64,000 nt of DNA, from the NCBI GenBank assembly GCA_965216035.1, contig CBDCFM010000021.1:62001-126000 (forward strand), written 5' to 3'. This document shows, piece after piece, positions 18,110 through 27,467 of this stretch. The position numbers and the translations under genes were made by a program. The stretch's first letter is position 1. Each line of letters begins with the position of its first letter. Origin of the DNA: G963664115 sp965216035. GTDB taxonomy: Bacteria; Acidobacteriota; Terriglobia; 20CM-2-55-15. The notes under the pieces were generated by a model. It made no database searches and had not been told where the DNA came from. It worked only from the letters and a program-made list of their open reading frames with translations.

Positions 18110-18240
18110 GGTGCTGTCAAGTTAAGTGGTTTCATCGAGATTTCACTGATTGCGATGCGAGCTAAGTTGCTGATTCTTGGTCCAAAGTCAAAGCGATTCT
18201 AGCTCGGAACTGAACCAAAATGGGTTAACTTGACAGTACC
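18110..18240. mobile_element. 131-bp MITE with IS6-like ends
   Basis: Non-coding unit bounded by GGTGCTGTCAAGTTAA on the left and the inverse, TTAACTTGACAGTACC, on the right (15 of 16 positions match). A second unit of exactly the same length, 63188-63318, has GGTACTGTCGAGTTAA ends. The same GGTACTGTCA start precedes truncated IS6-type transposases at 27328 and 49045 (minus strand), so these are probably deletion derivatives mobilised by that IS. It interrupts a kinase gene. Confidence 0.75.
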
Positions 18241-18547
18241 AATTCAATTGGTTCAGTGGGAAGCGCGGGCTTGGGGCAGCCTTAACGAATTCCCAGCCGC
18301 ATGATCGCGTCGTGGTCGATTTGCGTGCTGGGTTGCATCGGGTAGATGAGACTACAAAGGCGATTTCAGATCAATCAAAAGTCACCTTTCCGTCTAGGCG
18401 ACCATACAGGGAAGAGTCGTGAACGGCGAAGAACTCAGCCTATGGTAGGAGACTGAGGCGTCCCAGGCTGGACTTCCTTCTATATCGACCCAGTTCTATC
18501 GTAAGAGGCAAGCTAGATTATCGAACCCCGCAGGTCTGAGGTCTCCT
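18241..18547. other. Intergenic stretch without recognisable gene
   Basis: Sequence between the MITE and the convergent end of the secreted-protein gene. No kinase continuation, RNA gene or clear repeat was seen here. Confidence 0.5.
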
Positions 18548-19399
18548 TCAAAGGCCCGAGGGTCCTTCGCCGAACCAAATCCCTTTCTGGAACTTATTCT
18601 CGCAGGTGATGTCTTCCAGGATGTCCCAATCGGGCGGCGCCAGAATGTATGTTCTGCGCGTGGTATAGGGCCTTGCAAACGCCTGTGGGTCGGTGAGTGT
18701 CTTCTCGATCTCCAAGACGTCATACGCGATGCGCCGGATGCGCTCCACAATGCGCAGAGCGTCGCTATGCACATGACCTTCGCCGTCCAGCAAGGTTTCC
18801 TCACGCAGCCCGATCGTGTCGACGACGAGCGTGTCGCCGTCCCACCGGCCAATTGCGTGCCCATTCCACGTGAGATCGAGATACTCGGGATGTTCTCGCC
18901 CATCCATGAAGATTTGCCTCACCTCGTGATTGTCCTCGTAGAGGATGAACATTTCGCGGGGGGTGTTGACAATCTGGAAAGGAGCCCCGATCCGTGCGGT
19001 GCCGGCCGGGAAACAATGGCTGCTTGGATCTAATTCGTTTCGTACGCGGTCCCCATCAAGGAACATCGGGTCTTTGTTGTACAGATGACGCTCCTCTGCC
19101 CAAGGTGTCAGGGCCATCGGCGTCTGCTCCGGCGCCGGAAACAGAGACTCGATTTCGTTTTGCCTTGCCCCAGCCGCAGCGCCCACCGGCCCCGGAAGGC
19201 CAGCCACCCTTCGCCAGTCCGCCCAAAATCCATACAGGTCCGGTTTGCCATCCGATGTGCGCGGTATCGGCTTGTCTCGGAGAGAGGGGTAGATGGGGTC
19301 AGCCGCTCCCGGCTGCCCCGCGGTCTGAGCGAATACAACCGCCGAGAAGACGAGCATCGTCACCACCGCAAAGGCCGGACTTGTGATGCGAATTCCCAT
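18548..19399 (-). CDS. Secreted protein of the GRWxGDTLVVxT family
   Basis: About 283 aa with an N-terminal signal peptide (AFAVVTMLVFSAVVFAQ). The body has PREMFILYEDNHEVRQIFMD, then IGRWDGDTLVVDTIGL and ALRIVERIRRI, a pattern shared with a broken gene at 29465-30338 and an intact gene at 45590-46651. This expanded family of exported proteins is common in Acidobacteriota and some marine Gammaproteobacteria; I know of no assigned reaction. ATG at 19399 has an AGGGG-like site about 10 nt upstream; an in-frame ATG at 19426 is an alternative. Last gene of the minus-strand cluster that begins at 25293. Confidence 0.78.
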   Translation of the reverse strand: MGIRITSPAFAVVTMLVFSAVVFAQTAGQPGAADPIYPSLRDKPIPRTSDGKPDLYGFWADWRRVAGLPGPVGAAAGARQNEIESLFPAPEQTPMALTPWAEERHLYNKDPMFLDGDRVRNELDPSSHCFPAGTARIGAPFQIVNTPREMFILYEDNHEVRQIFMDGREHPEYLDLTWNGHAIGRWDGDTLVVDTIGLREETLLDGEGHVHSDALRIVERIRRIAYDVLEIEKTLTDPQAFARPYTTRRTYILAPPDWDILEDITCENKFQKGIWFGEGPSGL

Positions 19400-19472
19400 T
19401 TCAATATTTCCCCTTTTGAAATTCATTCCGCGCGGGAGGCAAGTTCACGCCATTTTAGGTTTTTCTGATTTG

Positions 19473-19949
19473 TCACTGTTTTTTCTTGCCGATCTCCGAA
19501 AATCGGGAAGGATCGTTTCCATCTCCATACTTCTCCATAAACTCAATGTAAAAACCTGCTCCGGCGGCGCCCCCCAGGGGTATCTCTTCGCCGTTGGCCC
19601 GCAGGATTTTCATGCGAATCATGATCCGCCTGCCGTCTCTGTATTGATGACCGCTAACCGTTAGCTGTTCCCCTGGCTGAAACATCCTGCTGTGCCAGCC
19701 CACCCGGCGCATCGAGGAAGGAGAACCACCCGTGACAATCCATTCGTTGACACTGCCATCGTCTTCCTCCACGTTGAGATAAATTTGATCATGAGGGTTG
19801 GTGAACATGTGCCTCACTACGGATCCGGTGAGGGTGGTCATATGCTCGTGGTTGAACACCGCATTCGAGTGGTGTGCGAAAATCGGGCCGGAGGCTAGGA
19901 GAGCCCCAACTATCACCGGCAGAACAACTAGCAATTTTTCCTTCATCAT
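19473..19949 (-). CDS. DUF6152-family secreted protein
   Basis: 158 aa: signal peptide ending IFAHHSNAVF, then LTGSVVRHMFTNPHDQIYLNVE, the typical DUF6152 signature (HHS, then a TNPH motif in a small beta-barrel), and a WHSRMFQPGEQLTVSGH segment. Function unknown; such proteins often accompany the GRWxGDTLVV proteins, as here with the gene 70 nt downstream. ATG at 19949 is preceded by GAGGAAC. Confidence 0.82.
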   Translation of the reverse strand: MMKEKLLVVLPVIVGALLASGPIFAHHSNAVFNHEHMTTLTGSVVRHMFTNPHDQIYLNVEEDDGSVNEWIVTGGSPSSMRRVGWHSRMFQPGEQLTVSGHQYRDGRRIMIRMKILRANGEEIPLGGAAGAGFYIEFMEKYGDGNDPSRFSEIGKKKQ

Positions 19950-20016
19950 TCGCCTGTTCCTCGTTTCGTTTACCTTCGAACCGCTAATGATCTTTACCAA
20001 TCTCAGAAAGTAAATT

Positions 20017-21525
20017 TTACTGACCGGGAGGTGATGGGGCATTAGGATCCATTTCATCACGTGTTGAAATTGTTGCCCCCAACCTTATCAGCATTGCTGC
20101 GGTACTGTCATGCTTCCCATAGAGCCCCCTATACCGTAAGACGGGGCTGATTCCCGAAGCCATACTCCATGGGGTTTCTCCGTAATTGTCCTTTACGTTT
20201 ACGTCTGCACCGTGATCAGCGAGGTACTGAACCACAGGATCCGCACCGGTGAAGGCCGCCATGTGGATTGCTGTTTGCCCATCTTCATTCTTGGCATTCA
20301 CTTCGATACCCATTTCAAGGACTGCCTTGACCGCCTGAAATGACAACTCGATGTCCGCGTCGTTTGCTTCATTCCCTCCCTTGAACGCGCACGCACCGGT
20401 ACAGGCCGCCCTTGCTGCCGCCATTAATGAAGTTGTACCTCCTCTGGCAACGATATTTTGATCTGCGCCATGGGCCTTCAACAAGTGCATTAATGGTACA
20501 TCTGCAGATACTGCTGCCAGGAGAAATGGTGTTGCGTCCGCCATATTAAACGGGCTGCCATCCGGACCAAGCCGACGGCTTTCTTGAATTTGCACGTTGG
20601 GGTCCGTCCCTGATTCAAGCAAAGCCCCGGCAAGTTTGGGCATATTTTTTGGCAGCACGCGATACACGGGATCATAACGAACACCGTTTAGTGCAGCCAG
20701 TCCGTTGGCTACAGAATGGTGCAAAGCGGTAATACCGTTTTCATCAAATGAACTGGGATCTGCACCCATGCCCAGAAAAAACAATGAAAGTTCCTCATGA
20801 CCACTTGCCGCGGCAACGACCAGTGAATTTCCTTGTTGAGGAGTTGCTTCGTTCGGGTCTGCACCCGCATTGAGTAAAACACGTGCCGTTTCCAGATCTC
20901 CTGACCGGGCTGCGTATAACAACGGAGTAAAGCCGCCGCTTGACTTCACACTGATCTGGGCGCCACTGTCGACGAGCAATTCAGTGATATCTCCTCGACC
21001 TTCGGCTGCGGCCCACATCAGAGCGGTCTGTCCTTTTTTCTTCTCCTCTGCATTGATCTGTGCCCCCCCGGCTATTAACGCGGCAACCGCCTCAGTTGCT
21101 CCAGTTCGTGCACAGTTCATCAGTATGGTCTCGCCTGTCCATAGTGCCGGGTTCGGGTCTGCCCCTGCTCTCAACAATTTCCCTACCATCTCATTGCTGC
21201 CGTTAGTGCAAGCCAGCCACAATGGCGTCACCCCATATTCGTTTTTGACGTCTACGTCAGCCTCTTCAATCAGCAGAATCTCCGCCAATTCCATATCGTT
21301 ACGGTGGGCGGCCCAATGCAATGCCGTAGTACCGTCAGCCTGGGCCGTATTGACATCAACAGACTGATTTATCAGTTCGATTACGGTCCCGGAATCTCCA
21401 GTACGCGCTGAATCAATCAGTCGCAAATCATCGTTCGCCAGCGATAAGGAAGGCGTCGTAAAAAGTACTGCAGCAAGCCAGTATCTGTTTAACATCCTGA
21501 ATTTATGGACAAGCGGATTCGACAT
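20017..21525 (-). CDS. Exported ankyrin-repeat protein
   Basis: 502 aa with a signal peptide around residues 11-30 (YWLAAVLFTTPSLSLA) and about ten ankyrin repeats from residue 35 to 490, e.g. GTTALHWAAHRNDMELAEIL, GVTPLWLACTNGSNEM and GQTAIHMAAFTGADPVVQYL. Ankyrin arrays bind proteins; the periplasmic location suggests it organises or shields partner enzymes, possibly the DUF1552/DUF1592 pair encoded just upstream. ATG at 21525 has AAAGGAT 8 nt before it and lies 11 nt after the DUF1552 stop, so this is one operon; MLNRYW at 21495 is an alternative start. Confidence 0.88.
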   Translation of the reverse strand: MSNPLVHKFRMLNRYWLAAVLFTTPSLSLANDDLRLIDSARTGDSGTVIELINQSVDVNTAQADGTTALHWAAHRNDMELAEILLIEEADVDVKNEYGVTPLWLACTNGSNEMVGKLLRAGADPNPALWTGETILMNCARTGATEAVAALIAGGAQINAEEKKKGQTALMWAAAEGRGDITELLVDSGAQISVKSSGGFTPLLYAARSGDLETARVLLNAGADPNEATPQQGNSLVVAAASGHEELSLFFLGMGADPSSFDENGITALHHSVANGLAALNGVRYDPVYRVLPKNMPKLAGALLESGTDPNVQIQESRRLGPDGSPFNMADATPFLLAAVSADVPLMHLLKAHGADQNIVARGGTTSLMAAARAACTGACAFKGGNEANDADIELSFQAVKAVLEMGIEVNAKNEDGQTAIHMAAFTGADPVVQYLADHGADVNVKDNYGETPWSMASGISPVLRYRGLYGKHDSTAAMLIRLGATISTRDEMDPNAPSPPGQ

Positions 21526-21536
21526 ATACGGATCCT

Positions 21537-22877
21537 TTACTGTACCGATAGTAAATTGAGTTGACCGGTGCTGTCGCCAAATCCATCTGCCTGTATACCC
21601 AATTTGTCGAGCAGGGCCAGGTACAGATTCGAAATCGGTGTATCTTCCGAATAACGTATGTGGCGTCCACCCTTCAATGCTCCGGTACCTCCACCCAATA
21701 ACAATATGGGAAGGTTCTGCAGCAAATGGTCATTGCCATCACTTATGGCACTTCCATACATGATGATCATATTGTCGAACAGAGAACCGTCAATGTCCGG
21801 CGTCGCACGTAGTTTATCGAGATAATATGTCAATAGATCTGAGTGATATCGATCGATCTGTGCGATCTTTTCCAGTTTCTCCGGGTCACCCTGGTGGTGT
21901 GACAATGAATGATGTACTTCAGGGATGCCAATCTCCCTGTAAGTTCTGTTGCTTTGTTCCGGTCCCGTCATGAAAGTAATCATGCGGGTCATGTCAGTCT
22001 GAAACGCCAACACCTGCAGGTCAAACATAAGTTTGAGGTGGTCCGCAAATTCCCGAGGTACTCCCGTAGGCCGTTCCACGGTGGGCATTTCGCGCGAGGA
22101 TTGCTGTTCGGCCATCTGGATTCGGCGTTCGACGTCACGCATACCGTCAAGGTATTCACTCAACCTCAGCCGGTCCTCGGGTCCCACCGAATTCATCAAC
22201 CGGGCAGCGGATTGGGTCACTGAATCGAGGATGCTTTTTTCCTTTTGTATTCGTGCAAGCCTGACGGCCGGGTCGGTACTGCTGCTGTCACCAAACAGTC
22301 TATTGAACACCGCACGGGGCCGATACTCAATTGGAAGCGGCGTAGTGGGTGAACGCCAGCTCAGTGTCATCCTGTAGGCACAACTCCAGCCTTTTTCACA
22401 ACTACCGACAATGTCTGTAGAGTGCAGGCCAAGCTCCAGGGACGCCAGCTGGGTATACTTGCCAAATTCCCTGGCGATGATCTGATCAAGGGATACGCCC
22501 GTATGACCTTGCCGGAGCGGATGGACCCCTGTCAGAAACACTCCCCCTGCCCGTTCATGTGGGGCTGATTCCCCCTCGCCCGGCAGTGCATCACCGGAAT
22601 TGTTGTTCATACCACTCAGGACAAGCATCTGGTCGCGGTATCGGGCAAGCGGTTCCAGAGTCTGTGGCAAATCGAATGAATTACCGCTTGCCGCAGGGGT
22701 CCAGTACTTCATATTCATTCCATTCGGGGAATAAACAATGGAGAAACGGCGTGCGGCTTCCACCCTTTGGGTTGCCGATGCCAGTGCCGGAAACATAGCA
22801 TCCAGCAATGGCAGCGCGATTGTTGCCCCGGCTCCGCGCAGGAATGTGCGACGAGGGATTGATTTTCTAAAGATCAT
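21537..22877 (-). CDS. Tat-exported DUF1552 protein
   Basis: 446 aa, DUF1552 family (sulfatase/alkaline-phosphatase-like fold). A twin-arginine signal (SIPRRTFLRGAGATIALPLL) starts the protein; the body has SIVYSPNGMNMKYW, VLSGMNNNSG, a conserved VHHSLSHHQGD segment and the late MIIMYGSAISDGNDH motif with candidate metal-binding residues. ATG at 22877 overlaps the end of the upstream DUF1592 gene by 11 nt, indicating translational coupling. DUF1552 and DUF1592 proteins almost always occur as a pair; their substrate is unknown. Confidence 0.9.
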   Translation of the reverse strand: MIFRKSIPRRTFLRGAGATIALPLLDAMFPALASATQRVEAARRFSIVYSPNGMNMKYWTPAASGNSFDLPQTLEPLARYRDQMLVLSGMNNNSGDALPGEGESAPHERAGGVFLTGVHPLRQGHTGVSLDQIIAREFGKYTQLASLELGLHSTDIVGSCEKGWSCAYRMTLSWRSPTTPLPIEYRPRAVFNRLFGDSSSTDPAVRLARIQKEKSILDSVTQSAARLMNSVGPEDRLRLSEYLDGMRDVERRIQMAEQQSSREMPTVERPTGVPREFADHLKLMFDLQVLAFQTDMTRMITFMTGPEQSNRTYREIGIPEVHHSLSHHQGDPEKLEKIAQIDRYHSDLLTYYLDKLRATPDIDGSLFDNMIIMYGSAISDGNDHLLQNLPILLLGGGTGALKGGRHIRYSEDTPISNLYLALLDKLGIQADGFGDSTGQLNLLSVQ

Positions 22878-25293
22878 CTTGGCTGGGTGCCCTCCGCATT
22901 TGAAAGGGTGTGCTCTTGACAATGGCCATTATCAAGGAAGATAAACGGAAGTCGTCGGGCGCTGTCTGCCGCATGATAGCGCGCATCACTGGCGTGTCAT
23001 GATAGTCCAGACCTCTTCCCAGTGCATAGGTTAACAGCTTCTCAATAACCGTCAGAACGAAAACCGGCTGACGGTTTGCCCGCAAAACTTCTCGAAGACC
23101 GATTGGGCCTTCAAAGGGTGTGCCATCAGGCAGTGACCCGGAAGAATCAATAGCAGAATTAGAGGATGAATCGACGGTCCGCCATTGACCGATGGCATCG
23201 TAGTTCTCGAGGGCGAACCCCAGTGGATCCATAATCCTGTGACAGCTGGCACAAACCGGATTGGCACGGTGTTGTTCCATACGCTCGCGCATATTCAAGA
23301 CCCTTCCCTCATCATTTTTATCCCGGAGGCTTGGGACGTTGGGTGGGGCCGGGGGTGGGGGCGCACCGAGGATGTTTTCCAGTATCCACTTTCCTCGAAT
23401 CACCGGCGAGGTACGGTTGGGATACGATGTCACCGTTAAAATGCTGCCGTGTCCCAGGATCCCTCCTCGGGTAGAATCCGGCAATAGTACCCGGCGAAAA
23501 TGACTGCCATAGACATCCGGGATCCCATAGTGCCTGGCCAGTCGGTCATTTACGAAGGTGTAATCGGCATCCAATAGTTCCAGCAATGGGCGATCACTGC
23601 GCAGGATGTAATCGAAGAAAAGTTCTGATTCCTTCTGAAATGCCTGTTTGAGATTGTCCTCAAAATATGGGAAAAAATCAGCGTCTGGCGCTGAGGCGTT
23701 CAGATTTCGTAACTGCAGCCATTGTGCCGCGAAATTTTTCACCAGGGACCGAGAGCGAGGGTCATCCAGCATGCGCCGGACCTGTTGTTCTAGTGCGCCC
23801 GGATCGGTAAGCTGACCGGACTCTGCGATGCTCAGAAGTTCTTCGTCCGGGATCGTGCTCCAGAGAAAAAACGACAACTGCGTTGCTAGTTCCAGGTTTG
23901 AGATTGGAAAAACCGCGCCAGGGCTGGTGTTCTCCGGTTCCTTTACAACCAGAAACAGGAACTCAGGACCGGCCAGCAATCTTTCAATCGCCAGCCCGAT
24001 ACCTTCTTCAAATCCACGACTCATGCCCTGTCTGTAGAAATCGAGCAAATCCTCTATTTCTACATTGGAGGCTTGTCTTCGATAGGCGCGATGGGCCAGA
24101 TTCGAGAGAATACGTCGGGCACATTGCTCATCGTTAATGCCATCAGGACGGCAAATCAATATTGTTTCACGGCTGGCCGTCGTCCCTACACCCTCTGCTT
24201 CGAAAGGCCCACCAATCGAAACCGTATGGACAGCTGGCAACCCCCCTTTATATTGTGCGTAATCGTAGAGAGTGTGTAGGGGATAAAGGGGTTCTTCCGG
24301 TACCGTAGTCTCTTTTAAGAATGTGACGGTAAGCTCTCGAGTACCCGCCTTCGCGAAGAAACGGGCTTCCAGTGCATCATCGGCAGTCCGTTCATAGCGT
24401 TCCTGCTCCACGTCACCCGGCGATGCTGTGGAAAAAATGCCCGCTGACCTCCCATGGATTTCGCCCCCAATGGTGATTTGCTTGACCCTTTCGCCATCAA
24501 GGCGCAGGTCAAGCTGATGCGGTTCAGTCAGGCCGCGGATATATTCCCTGGAATTCCGTTGCAGGCGTACCTGGACGACGTATTCACCGTCCAGGGGGAA
24601 ACGATGGCGAATTGCAACTCCCCCACGGGATCCGAAGGGCATATCTTCGCCCATCCGGTCCTCCTGCATGAGGTAAGCGGAGACGCTATAAATATCAAAG
24701 ACGGGCTGCATTTCCGGTTCACCGAGTGCCATACGCCGTACCTTACGCGCCGCTGAAATGTATTGCTCTGCCAGTAGCGGCGATAAGGTCAACACGTCAC
24801 CGATGTTATCGAAACCGAACATGGTGTCATCAGATGGAAGAATCGTATCGTCATTAACTTCAACAGCCAGCAGGTCGCGAACAGCGTTCATGTATTCAGT
24901 CCGGTTCATGCGGCGTAATGATGGCCTGCCGGGCCGCGGATCAGCCATTGCATGATCGTCCAGAGCAGATCCAAGATAATCAACAAAGGCATCATAGGTG
25001 GCCGGGTCGGGACGGGGCATGCCGGATGGCGGCATGGTTCTGACCCTGAGTTTGTGCAGCACCTTCTCCCATATCTCGGCCCCTGCGCCAACATCGTTTA
25101 CATCGATTCTCTGCAGGGAAAAACCTGCCGTTGTTAATGCATCATTGTGGCAGGCCACGCAGTACTGATTAATAACGGGTTGAAATGATGGGCTGTCGGC
25201 GGCGGGGGCGATACCAGTGTTCTGTTGTGCCGCACATAGGCTACTAAACCCGATAAGCACAGTTCCAATAAGGCTCATCACATTTCTCAGCAT
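22867..25293 (-). CDS. DUF1592-family protein with c-type heme motifs
   Basis: 808 aa, exported (signal peptide MSLIGTVLIGFSSLCAAQ). Domain order follows the DUF1587-DUF1595-DUF1592-DUF1588-DUF1585 arrangement: an N-terminal CVACH heme c motif near residue 46, PSLRRMNRTEYMNAVRDLL, then LSFFLWSTIPDEELL, FAAQWLQLRNL, YPNRTSPVIRGKWILENILG, a second heme-like CASCH with IMDPLGFALENYD, and the C-terminal YALGRGLDYHD. These are large periplasmic cytochrome-like proteins of unknown reaction. First gene of the minus-strand operon; divergent from the FAD oxidoreductase. Confidence 0.9.
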   Translation of the reverse strand: MLRNVMSLIGTVLIGFSSLCAAQQNTGIAPAADSPSFQPVINQYCVACHNDALTTAGFSLQRIDVNDVGAGAEIWEKVLHKLRVRTMPPSGMPRPDPATYDAFVDYLGSALDDHAMADPRPGRPSLRRMNRTEYMNAVRDLLAVEVNDDTILPSDDTMFGFDNIGDVLTLSPLLAEQYISAARKVRRMALGEPEMQPVFDIYSVSAYLMQEDRMGEDMPFGSRGGVAIRHRFPLDGEYVVQVRLQRNSREYIRGLTEPHQLDLRLDGERVKQITIGGEIHGRSAGIFSTASPGDVEQERYERTADDALEARFFAKAGTRELTVTFLKETTVPEEPLYPLHTLYDYAQYKGGLPAVHTVSIGGPFEAEGVGTTASRETILICRPDGINDEQCARRILSNLAHRAYRRQASNVEIEDLLDFYRQGMSRGFEEGIGLAIERLLAGPEFLFLVVKEPENTSPGAVFPISNLELATQLSFFLWSTIPDEELLSIAESGQLTDPGALEQQVRRMLDDPRSRSLVKNFAAQWLQLRNLNASAPDADFFPYFEDNLKQAFQKESELFFDYILRSDRPLLELLDADYTFVNDRLARHYGIPDVYGSHFRRVLLPDSTRGGILGHGSILTVTSYPNRTSPVIRGKWILENILGAPPPPAPPNVPSLRDKNDEGRVLNMRERMEQHRANPVCASCHRIMDPLGFALENYDAIGQWRTVDSSSNSAIDSSGSLPDGTPFEGPIGLREVLRANRQPVFVLTVIEKLLTYALGRGLDYHDTPVMRAIMRQTAPDDFRLSSLIMAIVKSTPFQMRRAPSQDDL

Positions 25294-25430
25294 TGGCTAC
25301 TAATTCCGTTGACTAACACTGTACGAGCGGCTTGACAAATCCATGAGTTTGATACATTTTCGCTGATTAGTGCTGCACTTTGACCAGTTTATAAACCAGA
25401 CGTCAGCACAATTAGAATGAGGAACCTGGA
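25294..25430. promoter_or_regulatory. Divergent promoter region
   Basis: 137 bp between the divergent DUF1592 and FAD-oxidoreductase genes must hold promoters for both. It is locally AT-rich and contains a TTGACA at 25332-25337 and a TATAAA near 25390. These are suggestive boxes only; spacing is not ideal for a single promoter. No obvious operator palindrome was found. Confidence 0.35.
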
Positions 25431-27278
25431 ATGAGTCAAGACAATAAAGAAAGTAAGGAAATCAGCCGTCGAAACTTTGTCCGTGGTGCTGGGATCAGTG
25501 CGGCAGCACTGGTTGGAGGAAGCGCTATTCCGGCAAACACCTTGCAGGCGCAAAATACATCGAATCAGCCTCAGCAGTGGGACCTTGAAGCCGATGTTGT
25601 GGTCATTGGCGCCGGGCCTACAGGACTACCTGCGGCTATTCGGGCCAGGGATGCCGGCGCATCGGTAATCATAGTCGAGGCGAACTTTGATGCCGGCGGT
25701 CACGGCTTAATGAACGGGGGCACGATCCAACTCGGTGGCGGGACTAAATCGCAGAAAAAATACGGCATTGAAGATTCACCAGACACGTTTTTCAGGGACC
25801 TCACGGACTGGTCCGTGGTGGAGACCAACGGTATGCCGGAGTACCGCTACAATGACCGGGCCGTGCAGCGTGCCCTGGCTGACAACAGCGCCGCCACCTA
25901 TGATTTCATGGTAGAGAATGGTGTGAAATTCGAAGACATACCTCCTTCAACTGAGGGGGCACATGCCGTTGGTATCTCTGCACCCCGAGCCCACGAAGTC
26001 ACCTGGGACAAGGGCCAGGGCGCAGAGAATCCAAGGGGAGGGGGTGGAGGCGGTATCTATCGGCCACTTGAGGTAAGCGCCCGAAACAAGGGCGTCAGGT
26101 TTCTGTTTAATTACCACATGGATAGTATCATCCGGGAAATGCCGGACTCTGGACGGGTACAGGGTGTGCAGGCCAGTTACACACCCCGGTATCTCCCCGG
26201 CGAAACCACGCCCATGAAGAGTTTTCATTCCAAGGGAAATATCGATTTGACGCCGGCGAATGTCACCATCAAGGCGACCAAAGCCATCGTCATCGGCACC
26301 GGCGGCAGCACCGGCAATATCGATTTTCGCCGTATCTTTGATCCACGCATGACCGAAGCCTACCAGTTGGCGGGCAGCCCTTATTCAAAACAGGACGGCA
26401 GTGGTGAGATGGCGGGCATGGCCATTGGCGCCTCACTTTGGGGGACTGCCAACCAGAGCTTTGAACGTAACGGCTATTTCAGAAAACGCCCGATGATCGG
26501 CTGCCAATATACGTATATAGAATGGTCCCCGGACAGCATTATGTTTCCGTTCGTCCGGGCCACCGGGTTGAGGGTCAGGGAGTGGCAAAACCTGGTCCTC
26601 GTTAACCAGGCAGGTAAGCGCTTCTATAATGAAGAGGCCAGCAACTGGCCCTACGGTACTCACCATGGATCTCTGGATCCCTATATCCCGGGCGACTGGA
26701 GAAATCCGCGCCGGATACAATACGACCCACAAAATTTCCTGGACGCCGCCCTGGCCATGAATGAAGGCTCGGAACCACCGGACTACGGTGCAGGGCCCAT
26801 CTGGGCGATCTTTGATTCAGAAGGTGTGAAAAGAGAAAAATGGGACCTGTCACCACCGGCAACTGACCCCCTGTATTTCTTCAGTGATAATACCCTTGAA
26901 GGCCTGGCAAAAAAGGTCAAACAGAATCCCTATCAGAATCCGGACCTGCCACCCGAGTACCTCGCCGCAACGATCACACGTTATAACGAAATCGTCGATT
27001 TTGGCTATGACCCGGATTTTGAACGGCCCAACCCTAAGTACAAAATTGCAAAGCCACCCTACTACGCGGCCTGGGCCACACCCTCGATACACGACTGTTA
27101 TACCGGTCTGCGAATTAACGTGAAGTGCCAGGTGATGGACATGAAAGGACAAATTATTCAGGGGCTTTATTGTGGGGGTGAATCAGCAGGAGGTTGCAGC
27201 CAGCACGGCCAGGGCCGTTGCGCTACACAAGGTTATATTGCAGGAGCTCACGCGGCAAAAGAACCCGCCTGGAGCTGA
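25431..27278 (+). CDS. Tat-exported FAD-dependent oxidoreductase (fumarate reductase/ketosteroid dehydrogenase type)
   Basis: 615 aa. A twin-arginine leader (SRRNFVRGAGISAAALVGG) precedes the FAD-binding Rossmann motif ADVVVIGAGPTGLPAAIRAR and the ADP-binding EANFDAGGHG. The middle part (AIVIGTGGSTGNIDFRRIFD, AGMAIGASLWGT) and the C-terminal GLYCGGESAGGCSQHGQGR match the FAD_binding_2 superfamily (fumarate reductase, urocanate reductase, 3-oxosteroid dehydrogenase). Substrate cannot be assigned. Divergence from the heme-containing DUF1592 gene suggests a shared periplasmic redox function. SD AGGAAC lies about 8 nt before the ATG. Confidence 0.9.
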   Translation: MSQDNKESKEISRRNFVRGAGISAAALVGGSAIPANTLQAQNTSNQPQQWDLEADVVVIGAGPTGLPAAIRARDAGASVIIVEANFDAGGHGLMNGGTIQLGGGTKSQKKYGIEDSPDTFFRDLTDWSVVETNGMPEYRYNDRAVQRALADNSAATYDFMVENGVKFEDIPPSTEGAHAVGISAPRAHEVTWDKGQGAENPRGGGGGGIYRPLEVSARNKGVRFLFNYHMDSIIREMPDSGRVQGVQASYTPRYLPGETTPMKSFHSKGNIDLTPANVTIKATKAIVIGTGGSTGNIDFRRIFDPRMTEAYQLAGSPYSKQDGSGEMAGMAIGASLWGTANQSFERNGYFRKRPMIGCQYTYIEWSPDSIMFPFVRATGLRVREWQNLVLVNQAGKRFYNEEASNWPYGTHHGSLDPYIPGDWRNPRRIQYDPQNFLDAALAMNEGSEPPDYGAGPIWAIFDSEGVKREKWDLSPPATDPLYFFSDNTLEGLAKKVKQNPYQNPDLPPEYLAATITRYNEIVDFGYDPDFERPNPKYKIAKPPYYAAWATPSIHDCYTGLRINVKCQVMDMKGQIIQGLYCGGESAGGCSQHGQGRCATQGYIAGAHAAKEPAWS

Positions 27279-27327
27279 TCGGCGGCAGAACCCGCTAGCC
27301 AAGGTGCCGCTCTGTGGCCCGTCAGAG

Positions 27328-27467
27328 GGTACTGTCAGGTTAACGCGCCGCTTGGCACTATGCCGGGATGAAGACTCGCCAATCCCGTTACATTAGGCAT
27401 CGCTTTCCGCTACAGATCATCGATCACGCTGTCTGGGCCTATTATCGATTCAGTCTCAGTTTTCGTG
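27328..27467 (+). mobile_element. IS6-family element, left-end remnant
   Basis: Starts with GGTACTGTCAGGTTAACG at 27328, then an ATG at 27368 begins an IS6-type transposase (RYIRHRFPLQIIDHAVWAYY, then RFSLSFR) that is cut after 33 codons by the IS256 left end at 27468. The rest of the IS6 gene is not found on the other side. Same family as the fragments at 46803-46910 and 48783-49045. Confidence 0.8.
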
